A stretch of DNA of 61,500 bases from Luteolibacter pohnpeiensis (lineage in GTDB: Bacteria > Verrucomicrobiota > Verrucomicrobiia > Verrucomicrobiales > Akkermansiaceae): assembly GCF_016595435.1 (NCBI RefSeq), contig NZ_JAENIJ010000026.1, forward strand, positions 1 to 61,500. The letters are read 5' to 3'. Position numbers and translations under genes: made by a program. The notes under the pieces are model-generated. The model had not been told where the DNA came from. It worked only from the letters and a program-made list of their open reading frames with translations, and made no database searches. Positions 18,953-27,297 of this stretch are shown piece after piece. The stretch's first letter is position 1. Every line of letters starts with the position of its first letter.

Positions 18953-19318
18953 ATGTCACGCCGACTTGATAAAGTAAATGAGCTCCTGCGCCGCGAAATC
19001 GGTTCGGTGTTGCAAAAGGATTACGAGTGGAATGGAAAACTCGTAACCGTAAGCGATGTGGAAATCACCCAGGACCTCAAAGAGGGGAAAGTCTGGATCA
19101 GCGTCCTTGGCGGTGATTCCAGCCCGGTGATCGAAAAACTGAACAAGGATCACGGCTCGATTCAGAGCAAGGTGATGAAGCGCGTGGTTCTGAAATCGAC
19201 TCCGATTCTTACGTTCCGCCACGATGCATCAGCCATCCGCGGTGTCGATATCGTGAATCTGTTGCAGGAAGTCGAAAAGCTTCCAAAAGCTCCAGAAGTT
19301 GACGATTCGCAGGACTGA
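18953..19318 (+). CDS. rbfA: 30S ribosome-binding factor A
   Basis: RbfA binds pre-30S particles and helps 16S rRNA processing. The 121-residue protein begins SRRLDKVNELLRREIGSVLQKD and has the KH-like pattern VTVSDVEITQDLKEGKVWISVLG followed by RVVLKSTPILTFRHDASAIRG. This matches the family in size and motifs. It closes the nusA-infB-rbfA operon and is followed by a bidirectional terminator. Neither truB nor rpsO follows, unlike many other bacteria. Confidence 0.93.
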   Translation: MSRRLDKVNELLRREIGSVLQKDYEWNGKLVTVSDVEITQDLKEGKVWISVLGGDSSPVIEKLNKDHGSIQSKVMKRVVLKSTPILTFRHDASAIRGVDIVNLLQEVEKLPKAPEVDDSQD

Positions 19319-19380
19319 GCCTGCCTCCATCGACAGCTCCCTACGGACACGACGCCATCATGGCGTTTTAGCGATTTAAC

Positions 19381-19416
19381 AAAAAAAGCACAGGCATCAC
19401 CGCCTGTGCTTTTTTG
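19381..19416. terminator. Bidirectional intrinsic terminator between rbfA and dnaN
   Basis: AAAAGCACAGGC pairs with GCCTGTGCTTTT around the loop ATCACC. An A run precedes and a T run follows the stem, so it can terminate the rbfA transcript on the plus strand and the dnaN transcript on the minus strand. It sits between the two convergent stop codons. Confidence 0.9.
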
Positions 19417-19444
19417 ATGAAATCTGTTCGATGCGGCTCGTGAA

Positions 19445-20542
19445 TCAGCTCGTCACGCGCATTGGCATCAACACGTAGAGGAAGCTACCGTCGATACGAA
19501 GCACGCCCGGGCTCATTTCGTCGATCAGATCGAGATACACATCCTCGGTGTCGAGGTTGCGAAGCGGCGCCTGGAGGAATTCCGGGTTGAACGCGATCTG
19601 CATCGGCGGGCCTTGATAGATGACATCCATCGACTCCTGAGCTTCACCGACATCCGGTGAATTGGCGGTCACCTCGATGTGGTTCTCACTGAACACCAAC
19701 TTCACGGAGTTCGACTTATCGGAAGAAAGGAGCGAAACACGGCGCACGGTTTCGAGAAGTGCGTCGCGCGCGATCACCACTCGTTCGTTGCTGTCGCCAG
19801 GGATCACTTGGCGGTAGTTCGGGTAGTTGCCTTCGATCAACTTGCTGGCCAGCAGGTTATCACCGACGGTGAATGAAACTTGGTTATCGCTGAGCTTCAC
19901 CTCGACATCGCCCGATTCGCCGAGCAGACGCTGCAGTTCCTGAACCGCCTTGGTAGGAATGATCACGTCCGTTTCGTGAGAAGCCGGGAATTCCAGATCC
20001 ATGTCCACCATCGCAAGACGGCGTCCATCGGTAGCAACCAAGGTGAGCTTGCCTTCGCGGAAGGAAGCGAAAATGCCGTTCAGGACATAGCGGGTTTCAT
20101 CGCTCGAAATCGCATATGAGGTCTTTTTCAGACCGTCGCGAAGCGCTTGCTGAGGAATTTTGAACTCCTTGGCGCCTTCAAAGTCCGGCAATGGAGGGAA
20201 TTCACTCTCGCTGAGGCCGATAATTTTGAAGAAAGACGGGCCGCTGCGGATGGATGCATGGTTTTTTGCATCGATCGAGACCTCGACTTCGCTGGAAGGA
20301 AGCTCGCGCACGATGTTCACCAGCTTTTTCGCTGGGAGTGTCGTCGCCCCATCTTTCTCAATTTGTGCCTCCACCGAGCCGGTAATCCCCACATCGAGGT
20401 CCGTGGTCGTGAATTGCAGACGACCATCCTTGGCCACCAGCAACACGTTGGAAAGAATGGGCAGTGTCGTGCGAGAACTGACCACGTGCTGAACCTTTTG
20501 CAGGCCATCGAGAAATGCTTCCTTGGAAATACGGAACTTCAT
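19445..20542 (-). CDS. dnaN: DNA polymerase III beta subunit (sliding clamp)
   Basis: The clamp encircles DNA and tethers the replicative polymerase. The 365-residue protein has the three-domain clamp length and typical segments: KFRISKEAFLDGLQKVQHVVSSRTTLPILSNVLL at the start, YVLNGIFASFREGKLTLVATDGRRLAM in domain two, and the C-terminal sequence DGSFLYVLMPMRVTS that closes the partner-binding pocket. It lies 106 bases downstream of dnaA on the same strand, the conserved dnaA-dnaN order. Confidence 0.97.
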   Translation of the reverse strand: MKFRISKEAFLDGLQKVQHVVSSRTTLPILSNVLLVAKDGRLQFTTTDLDVGITGSVEAQIEKDGATTLPAKKLVNIVRELPSSEVEVSIDAKNHASIRSGPSFFKIIGLSESEFPPLPDFEGAKEFKIPQQALRDGLKKTSYAISSDETRYVLNGIFASFREGKLTLVATDGRRLAMVDMDLEFPASHETDVIIPTKAVQELQRLLGESGDVEVKLSDNQVSFTVGDNLLASKLIEGNYPNYRQVIPGDSNERVVIARDALLETVRRVSLLSSDKSNSVKLVFSENHIEVTANSPDVGEAQESMDVIYQGPPMQIAFNPEFLQAPLRNLDTEDVYLDLIDEMSPGVLRIDGSFLYVLMPMRVTS

Positions 20543-20648
20543 GAGAGAGAACGACGGTATCGACTTGGCCGGTAGTTTCCGCTTTCACTCATCATTAGCA
20601 AGACTTCAATGAAGAAACCCATCTCGTAAGGGCACAGCCCCGCTTTCC

Positions 20649-22076
20649 TCAGCGCCGGAGATGCGATTCGATCCGTGCGATGGTCTCTTTCAAACCTGCT
20701 TCATGGTCGATCATCTCGTGCACTTTTTTGCAGGCATGAATGACCGTGCCGTGATCCCGACCGCCGAATGCCTCACCGATTTCGACAAGAGAACCCTTGG
20801 TGAGCGCACGGCTCAGATACATCGCGATCTGGCGCGGGAAAGCGATGCTCGCCGGGCGACGGCGGCTGGTCATGTCCGCAAGGCGAACATCGAAATGCTC
20901 TGCCACGGCTTTCTGGATCGAGTCGATCGTCACCTGGCGGCTCGCTTCTTCGTGGATCAAATCGCGCAGCAAATGCTCGACCTTATCGACCGTGACGCGC
21001 TCACCCGCCAAGGAAGCATAGGTCGCGACGCGCATCAGGGCACCTTCCAAGCGGCGAACGTTGGTGCGGATTTTCTCAGCGAGAAACTCAAGCACCACCT
21101 CGTCAACGCGCACTTTCCAATCGGCGGTCTTTTTTTTCAGAATCGCCATCCGTGTCTCGATCTGCGGCGGCTGCATTTCCACCGTCAGACCGCATTCGAA
21201 TCGCGAAACCAACCGCGGTTCCATGTTCTTGATTTCACAAGCCGGACGATCGCAGGTGATGACAACCTGATTCCGACCGTCCAACAGGGTGTTGAAGGTG
21301 TGGAAAAATTCCTCCTGCGAACGCTCTTTGCCGACGAGGAACTGCACGTCGTCAATCAGGAGAACATCCGAACTGCGATAGCGGCGGCGGAATTTTTCGA
21401 TATCGCCCCGCCGAACGGCATCGATGAACTCGTTGGTGAATTTCTCGCAGGTGAGATAGATCACCCGGGATGACGGATTGCGGCGGAGAATTTCTTGGCC
21501 GATCGCTTGCATCAGGTGGGTTTTGCCAAGGCCGGGGCCACCGTGGATGAACAACGGGTTGTAGCTGATGCCGGATTTCTTCGCCACCGCCTCGCAAGCA
21601 GCATGGGCGAACTGGCTGTTTGCACCAACCACGAAACTTTCAAAGCTGAATCCTGGATTCAAGCCAGCAAGCTTGATCCGTTTGTCCAATGCCTCCCCTT
21701 CCAGCGCGGCCGCCTTGCGACTTTGCTTGGCTGCATTTGCTTGCGCGCCGTTTCCTCCTGTCGGCGATTTTCCTTCACTATCGACCAACACAACAACCTC
21801 GCGAATGTCTTCAAACGCGGCACCGACAGCCAGGGTCAACTCAGGCAGGTAGTTGGTCTCGATCCAAACCTGATGGATTTCACCAGGGACACTGATGGAT
21901 GCGACACCATCCTCGCAGGCGATCCATTTCGCGGCACCAAACCAACGCTGGAACGCATCGTTACCGACCGACTTTCGGAGTCCATCACACACCATCGTCC
22001 AGCCGCGCTTACCGGCTGCTTTGCCGTTTGGGTTCGCTTTTTTTTCTGCTCTGGCTGTCTGGTCCGCTGGCTCCAT
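20649..22076 (-). CDS. dnaA: Chromosomal replication initiator DnaA
   Basis: DnaA opens the chromosomal origin. From ATG 22076 the product is 475 residues; an in-frame GTG at 22124 would add 16 residues with no homology value. After the N-terminal helicase-interaction domain and an Ala/Lys/Gly-rich linker come the AAA+ motifs: Walker A GGPGLGKTH near residue 180, Walker B VLLIDDVQFLVGKE, and sensor II with NVRRLEGALMRV. The DNA-binding domain carries the signature GGRDHGTVIHACKKV. The 450 bases upstream contain AT-rich DNA and DnaA-box-like sequences. Confidence 0.97.
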   Translation of the reverse strand: MEPADQTARAEKKANPNGKAAGKRGWTMVCDGLRKSVGNDAFQRWFGAAKWIACEDGVASISVPGEIHQVWIETNYLPELTLAVGAAFEDIREVVVLVDSEGKSPTGGNGAQANAAKQSRKAAALEGEALDKRIKLAGLNPGFSFESFVVGANSQFAHAACEAVAKKSGISYNPLFIHGGPGLGKTHLMQAIGQEILRRNPSSRVIYLTCEKFTNEFIDAVRRGDIEKFRRRYRSSDVLLIDDVQFLVGKERSQEEFFHTFNTLLDGRNQVVITCDRPACEIKNMEPRLVSRFECGLTVEMQPPQIETRMAILKKKTADWKVRVDEVVLEFLAEKIRTNVRRLEGALMRVATYASLAGERVTVDKVEHLLRDLIHEEASRQVTIDSIQKAVAEHFDVRLADMTSRRRPASIAFPRQIAMYLSRALTKGSLVEIGEAFGGRDHGTVIHACKKVHEMIDHEAGLKETIARIESHLRR

Positions 22077-22524
22077 CGTGTGTGTTTTCGTGTAAGGGTT
22101 GGCTGGTTGGGGATCGCATTCCACACCGGAGAAGTTGGAGGAGTCGGAGCGGAAGCGGGGGACATCATGAACGCCTCCGCGACTGGGTGGGAGAAAGTTT
22201 TTATTCCCCCCACCACCCCCTCACTTCCTCGCCGTATTCCACAAGGGTTCCACGACAAAATTTTTTTAGAACTTGATCAAAAAAATGGTTCAGCTTTCCA
22301 AAATATTCACAGCTCCAGAACCATTTGTTAGAAATCTAATGAATTGATTATCAATGAATTGAAAAGTGTCGGTATCGTCACAATCTAGGAAAACCCCCTA
22401 TCCGAATGTTTTTAAAAAGAGGCAACACCTTGAATTTCAAAGAGGCCATTCCCCACCCATCGGAGGGGTAGGTTCACATGACCACGAGCGTTCTAACAGA
22501 AAATCAGGAGGCCGGTTTTTCGCC
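22077..22524. other. Candidate oriC: AT-rich region upstream of dnaA
   Basis: This 448-base gap contains no convincing gene. From about 22250 to 22440 it is clearly AT-richer than the surroundings. ATATTCACA at 22303-22311 differs from the DnaA box TTATNCACA at one position. TTATTCCCC (22201-22209), TATTCCACA (22235-22243) and reverse-strand TGTTTTTAA (22407-22415) each differ at about two. In many bacteria the origin lies next to dnaA. The evidence is suggestive, because none of the boxes is a perfect match. The dnaA promoter must also be here. Confidence 0.4.
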
Positions 22525-24111
22525 TCAAGATTTGCCCGACAAACGTCGTCCAAACGGGATGCAGGCGAAGCCAAAAGTGATCGCCGCGTTGATCGGGTAA
22601 AACCAGGGAAACGCGAAATGCGGGCGCCAGGCAGCCGCGGCTTGCAGAGCATCTTTCAGGTGTAACAGAGCAGCCAAATGATCGAGCTCCGGACGCGCCC
22701 AGACGACCAGTAGAACGGATAGGCACACCCCGGCGATCAAGCCTCCCAGGTAGCGCTTGCCGGGCAGAATGGCGCACAGCAAGACGCCCAGCAGCGGTCC
22801 ATACGTGTAGGCGATCATGCCGAAGGCGAGGTCGATCAAATTCTTCTCATGGGTCTTCTCATATATCTTCGACAAAATGATCGCCACGCCGGACAAAATC
22901 ACCGCCCAGACAAAAACCGCCAGCCGTGACTGCAACACCATCGCCGGGCCGCTGCCTTCGTGCTCCAGCTTCTCGCGACCATACCAAGCCGATAGGGTCG
23001 TTTGCGAAAGCGCGGCCAGCACCGAGTCCAAGCTGGAGATCGCCGCGGCAAAAGCGCCGGCCAAAATCAAGCCGGTGATCCCCGGCGGCAGCACGGTGGT
23101 GATCCATACAGGAAACACATAATTCGAATCTTCCGCAAATTTTGCGGCCTCATCCACCGAAAGACCGTGAGTTTTATACCAGGCGAACAAGCCAGATCCC
23201 ACTGCCAGCATCAGAATAGTAATGATCATCGACACACTGCTCCAGGCCATCGCCTTTTTCGCATCATGCTCGTTTCCACAGCAGAAGATCCGCTGGGCGT
23301 TCAACTGATCCGTCCCGAACGCGGTGAAATTCTGGAATGGCATCGCAATCACCCCGACCCAAAAGGTGTATTCCAGCATCGGATTGTCCCAAGGCGCGGT
23401 GAAATCGAAGATCCTCATCTTGTCAACCAGCCCATCGGGCCCGATCACGTGGCGGTTGATATCAACCATTGAATCCCAGCCGATATTTCCGACCAACCAG
23501 CCGAGCGCCAAAATCCCGCCGAACATGAACACGCCGAACTGGATCACATCGGTCCAAATCACCGTGCGCATCCCGCCCATCAGGGTCCAGACCACCGCAA
23601 ACGCACCAATCGCGATGATGCAGACCGACATCGAAAGCCCGGTCACGGTTTGCAGAATGATCGCAGTGACCAGCACCCGCACGCTTTGGCCGAGGATCGC
23701 GCCGAGCGAAAACAGCACCGTGACCAATCGCCGAACCCCCTCGCCCAGCTTCGCACCCATGTAGTCGTATGGGCTGTAGATTTCGTTACGGAAATACAGC
23801 GGCACCAGCCAGTAAGCCACGGCGAAACGTGCGATCATTGAGCCGATTCCCCATTGCAGGTAGGTCCAGTCGCCCTTTAATGCGAAAACCCCGCCAGGGA
23901 CGGCGATGAATGTCAGCGCGCTGATTTCGGTAGCCAGCATCGAACCGCATACCGCCCACCAGGGCAAAGTCCGGCCACCGAGGAAAAAGTCGCGGATGGT
24001 CGCATTCTTGCCGCTCAGCAAGTGGCCGATCCACGTGGTCAAAAGCATGTAAGCGACCACCACGGCCCAGTCCAATCCGGTAAAATGTGTCGAGATGGCA
24101 CCAATCGTCAT
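22525..24111 (-). CDS. Sodium/solute symporter (SSS family)
   Basis: The 528-residue protein (from ATG 24111; an in-frame TTG at 24153 is less likely) is a polytopic inner-membrane transporter with about 13 hydrophobic segments. Family features are FFLGGRTLPWWAVCGSMLATEISALTF near the start, GGMRTVIWTDVIQFGVFMFGG in the middle and GLILAGAFAAAISSLDSVLAALSQTT, the Ser-rich segment that lines the sodium site in SSS proteins. The substrate cannot be read from sequence; sugars, sialic acid, myo-inositol and carboxylates are all transported by relatives. It stands between dnaA and glgB and is divergent from glgB. Confidence 0.85.
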   Translation of the reverse strand: MTIGAISTHFTGLDWAVVVAYMLLTTWIGHLLSGKNATIRDFFLGGRTLPWWAVCGSMLATEISALTFIAVPGGVFALKGDWTYLQWGIGSMIARFAVAYWLVPLYFRNEIYSPYDYMGAKLGEGVRRLVTVLFSLGAILGQSVRVLVTAIILQTVTGLSMSVCIIAIGAFAVVWTLMGGMRTVIWTDVIQFGVFMFGGILALGWLVGNIGWDSMVDINRHVIGPDGLVDKMRIFDFTAPWDNPMLEYTFWVGVIAMPFQNFTAFGTDQLNAQRIFCCGNEHDAKKAMAWSSVSMIITILMLAVGSGLFAWYKTHGLSVDEAAKFAEDSNYVFPVWITTVLPPGITGLILAGAFAAAISSLDSVLAALSQTTLSAWYGREKLEHEGSGPAMVLQSRLAVFVWAVILSGVAIILSKIYEKTHEKNLIDLAFGMIAYTYGPLLGVLLCAILPGKRYLGGLIAGVCLSVLLVVWARPELDHLAALLHLKDALQAAAAWRPHFAFPWFYPINAAITFGFACIPFGRRLSGKS

Positions 24112-24231
24112 GCTGGAAAAGCTAGGTGGCTGCCGCGCCGATCCAAGCGCCAAGTTTCACGGCGGAACGATCCGTGATTTGAAATTCGATTTCTCTTTTA
24201 CACTTCCCCCATAAAGGCCAATTTCAAAGCA

Positions 24232-26226
24232 ATGCCGGATCAACCTCAACTCATCAAAGACGACCCTTGGCTCGAACCCTTTGAAGCAGCAATCCAGAAC
24301 CGGCTCGATCGTTTTACCCGCACCCTTGGCGATATCGAAAGCAGCGCCGGATCGCTCGCGGCCTATGCTACCGGCCACAAATTCACCGGTGTGCATTTCC
24401 AACCATCCGCAGCGCAATGGATGATCCGCGAATGGGCACCGGCCGCGAAAGCCGTTTCTCTGATCGGCGATTTCAACGGCTGGAACCGGGAAACCCACCC
24501 GCTTGCCCCCGCCGGTGGCGGCGTTTGGCAACTCAGGCTCCCGGCCGATTCACTGAAACATGGCCAGCGCGTCAAACTCCACATCGTCGGTGCCGACGGC
24601 TCGCGCCGCGATCGCATTCCCGCCTGCATCCGCCGCGCGGTGCAGGACCCGGCAAGCAATGATTACTCGGGGCAAATCTGGAATCCGCCGGAACCCTACG
24701 TTTGGCAACATCGCTTCGACCCGTCGGTGATCGAGGCTCCGTTGATTTACGAAACCCACGTCGGCATGGCGGGCGAAGAACCGCGGATTCACACCTACCG
24801 CGAGTTTGCCGATCAAATCCTGCCACGCATCGTCGCCGCCGGCTACAATACGATCCAGTTGATGGCCGTGCAGGAGCACCCTTACTATGGCTCATTCGGC
24901 TACCACGTTTCATCGTTTTTCGCTCCGTGCTCACGCTTTGGCACGCCGGAGGATTTGAAATACCTGATCGATACCGCCCACGGACTCAACCTCGCGGTGT
25001 TGCTCGACATCGTGCATTCGCACGCCGTCAAAAACACAGCCGAAGGGCTCAACGACTTCGATGGCTCCGGCAATCAATATTTCCACCACGGCGGCCGAGG
25101 AGATCATCCGCAATGGGATTCCAAATGCTTCGATTATTCAAAACCGGAAGTCCGGCAGTTCCTGCTTTCAAACGTTCGCTACTGGCTTGAGGAGTTCCGT
25201 TTTGACGGCTTCCGCTTCGATGGCGTGACCTCGATGCTCTATCATTCGCACGGCAACAAAGCCTTCGGTGATTATGGTGACTACTTCGGCGGCGATGCGG
25301 ATGACGATGCGATTCTCTATCTACAGCTGGCGGCAAAACTGATCCAGGACTTGAAACCCGGAGCCATCGCGGTGGCGGAAGACATGTCCGGCATGCCCGG
25401 GCTTTGCCGACCTTTGCCAGACGGCGGGATCGGCTTCACCCATCGACTGGCCATGGGCATCCCCGACCACTGGATCAAGCTGCTCAAGCACACACGCGAC
25501 GAGGATTGGGACCTCGGCGAACTCTGGGGCGTCCTCGCAAACCGTCGTTTCGGCGAAGCCACCATTGCTTACGCGGAAAGTCACGATCAGGCGCTCGTCG
25601 GCGACAAGACCCTCGCCTTCCGCCTGATGGATAAGGAAATGTATTGGCACATGGGTCTAACCGATCCGGATCCTATCATCGAGCGCGGCATTGCGCTGCA
25701 CAAAATGATCCGCCTCATCACGCTGGCCATCGGTGGCGAAGGCTGGCTGAATTTCATGGGCAACGAATTCGGCCACCCGGAATGGCTCGATTTCCCGCGC
25801 GAGGGCAACGGCTGGTCTTACCATTATTGCCGCCGCCAGTGGTCGCTGGTCGACAGCCCGAATTTGAAATACCAGTGGCTTGCCGCGTTTGACCGCGAAT
25901 TGATGAAACTCGCCACCGATCGCCAATTGCTCTCCGCCGCACCGGCGCAGCTGCTTTACCTCGATCACGAAAAGAAACTGATCTGTGCCGAGCGCGCCAA
26001 CCTCATTTTCGTGCTCAACTTTTCCACCGACGGCTCCTATTTCGGCTATCCGCTGCAAGTCCCGGGCATGGAGACGCGGCGAATCGTGCTCGATACCGAC
26101 CAACCTCAATTCGGCGGCCACGGCCGAATCGACGCCGACTCGGAATACCCTGTCCAAGCCGACGGGATCATGCAAATCTACAGCCCGTCCCGCAGCGGAC
26201 TCGTCTTCGCAAAAATCCAGTCCTAG
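24232..26226 (+). CDS. glgB: 1,4-alpha-glucan branching enzyme (GH13, eukaryote-like type)
   Basis: The 664-residue protein has an N-terminal segment like that of eukaryotic branching enzymes (DDPWLEPFEAAIQNRLDRF). A CBM48 module (WAPAAKAVSLIGDFNGWN) follows, then a GH13 barrel. Catalytic residues are visible as Asp330 in FRFDGVTSM, Glu383 in AVAEDMSGMP and Asp452 in ESHDQALVGD. YGSFGYHVSSFFAPCSRFGTPEDLKYLID is also typical of the branching-enzyme subgroup. It would introduce alpha-1,6 branches into glycogen in the cytoplasm. No other glycogen gene is adjacent; hprK starts nine bases downstream, implying co-transcription. Confidence 0.92.
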   Translation: MPDQPQLIKDDPWLEPFEAAIQNRLDRFTRTLGDIESSAGSLAAYATGHKFTGVHFQPSAAQWMIREWAPAAKAVSLIGDFNGWNRETHPLAPAGGGVWQLRLPADSLKHGQRVKLHIVGADGSRRDRIPACIRRAVQDPASNDYSGQIWNPPEPYVWQHRFDPSVIEAPLIYETHVGMAGEEPRIHTYREFADQILPRIVAAGYNTIQLMAVQEHPYYGSFGYHVSSFFAPCSRFGTPEDLKYLIDTAHGLNLAVLLDIVHSHAVKNTAEGLNDFDGSGNQYFHHGGRGDHPQWDSKCFDYSKPEVRQFLLSNVRYWLEEFRFDGFRFDGVTSMLYHSHGNKAFGDYGDYFGGDADDDAILYLQLAAKLIQDLKPGAIAVAEDMSGMPGLCRPLPDGGIGFTHRLAMGIPDHWIKLLKHTRDEDWDLGELWGVLANRRFGEATIAYAESHDQALVGDKTLAFRLMDKEMYWHMGLTDPDPIIERGIALHKMIRLITLAIGGEGWLNFMGNEFGHPEWLDFPREGNGWSYHYCRRQWSLVDSPNLKYQWLAAFDRELMKLATDRQLLSAAPAQLLYLDHEKKLICAERANLIFVLNFSTDGSYFGYPLQVPGMETRRIVLDTDQPQFGGHGRIDADSEYPVQADGIMQIYSPSRSGLVFAKIQS

Positions 26227-26235
26227 TTTCTTTCC

Positions 26236-27198
26236 ATGCCTCCGCGCGTAAAAACCGTCGCCTCCATCACCGTAGGGAAATTTTTCGAACAACACGGCGA
26301 AGCACTCGGCCTCACCTTGCACGGCGAGGGAGTCGGATTCGATCGGCCGATCAGCGAACCGGCGATCAATCGCCCGGGACTCGCGCTCGCCGGATTTTTC
26401 TCCTACTTCGCCCGCAAGCGCGTCCAAGTACTAGGAAACTCGGAGTTGTCGTATCTGAAAAAACTGCCCGAAGCGATGCGCGGTGACCGATTCCGCCGCA
26501 TGTGCGATCGCGACATCCCCTGCATCGTCGTCGCCCGTGGCGCGACGCTCGGTGAGGATCTCATGGCCGTCGCCCGCGAGCACGTGATCCCGATTTTCGG
26601 CACTTCGCAGGTGACGATGAAATTCCTCAACGCCGCCACCATCCGGCTGGAACACGAATTCGCACCCAGCGTCACCATGCACGGCTGCATGGTCGACATG
26701 CGCGGCGTCGGCGTCCTGATCGTCGGTAAAAGCGGCTCCGGAAAATCGGAAACCGCGATCGGTTTGTTAGAACGCGGTGCCTCGTTGGTGGCCGATGACA
26801 TGGTGCGCATCAAATACGTCGGCGGCGAGCTCGTCGCGACGTCCCCCGACCTTTCGCGCGGCTACATGGAAATCCGCGGCATCGGCATCATCAACGTCGC
26901 CAACCTGTTTGGCCTCGCCTCGATTCGCCCGGACAAACGGCTCGATCTCGTCGTCACGCTCAAACCCGCGACCGACCTGAACGAAGTCGACCGGCTCGGT
27001 ATGCAGCCGAAGACTTACGAAATTCTCGGCCAGCACATCGCCCACGTCGAAATCCCCGTCGGTCCCGGTCGTGACACCGCGCGCATGGTCGCGATCGCCG
27101 CGCTCGACCAGCAACTGCGCCGCCTCGGATTCAACATGGCCGACGAGTTCAACCAAAAACTCCTCAGCCACATGTCCACCGGCAAACCCGTGCCGTGA
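26236..27198 (+). CDS. hprK: HPr kinase/phosphorylase
   Basis: The 320-residue protein is a full-length HprK. It has an N-terminal domain and a kinase domain with the P-loop GKSGSGKS at residues 164-171, followed by ETAIGLLERGASLVADDMVRI and the family signature GYMEIRGIGIINVANLFG. HprK phosphorylates HPr on a serine, and reverses this, to control carbon metabolism in Firmicutes; in many didermic bacteria its partner is less clear. Neither HPr nor PTS enzyme I is in this window. The close link to glgB suggests a role in carbon-storage control, which is inference only. Confidence 0.93.
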   Translation: MPPRVKTVASITVGKFFEQHGEALGLTLHGEGVGFDRPISEPAINRPGLALAGFFSYFARKRVQVLGNSELSYLKKLPEAMRGDRFRRMCDRDIPCIVVARGATLGEDLMAVAREHVIPIFGTSQVTMKFLNAATIRLEHEFAPSVTMHGCMVDMRGVGVLIVGKSGSGKSETAIGLLERGASLVADDMVRIKYVGGELVATSPDLSRGYMEIRGIGIINVANLFGLASIRPDKRLDLVVTLKPATDLNEVDRLGMQPKTYEILGQHIAHVEIPVGPGRDTARMVAIAALDQQLRRLGFNMADEFNQKLLSHMSTGKPVP

Positions 27199-27297
27199 GG
27201 GAATTGCGCAGTTTTGAGAGATCTGAGTAAGTGACGATTCCGTCAACATCGCTCCCTCGCCAGGCGGTAGGCTGTTGGGAATTTAGAGTCCTTTCGC

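Noticed and set aside
22201..22415. Annotating individual DnaA boxes upstream of dnaA
   Set aside because: Only one nine-mer has a single mismatch and the others have two or more, which is expected by chance in AT-rich DNA. I kept a single low-confidence origin region.
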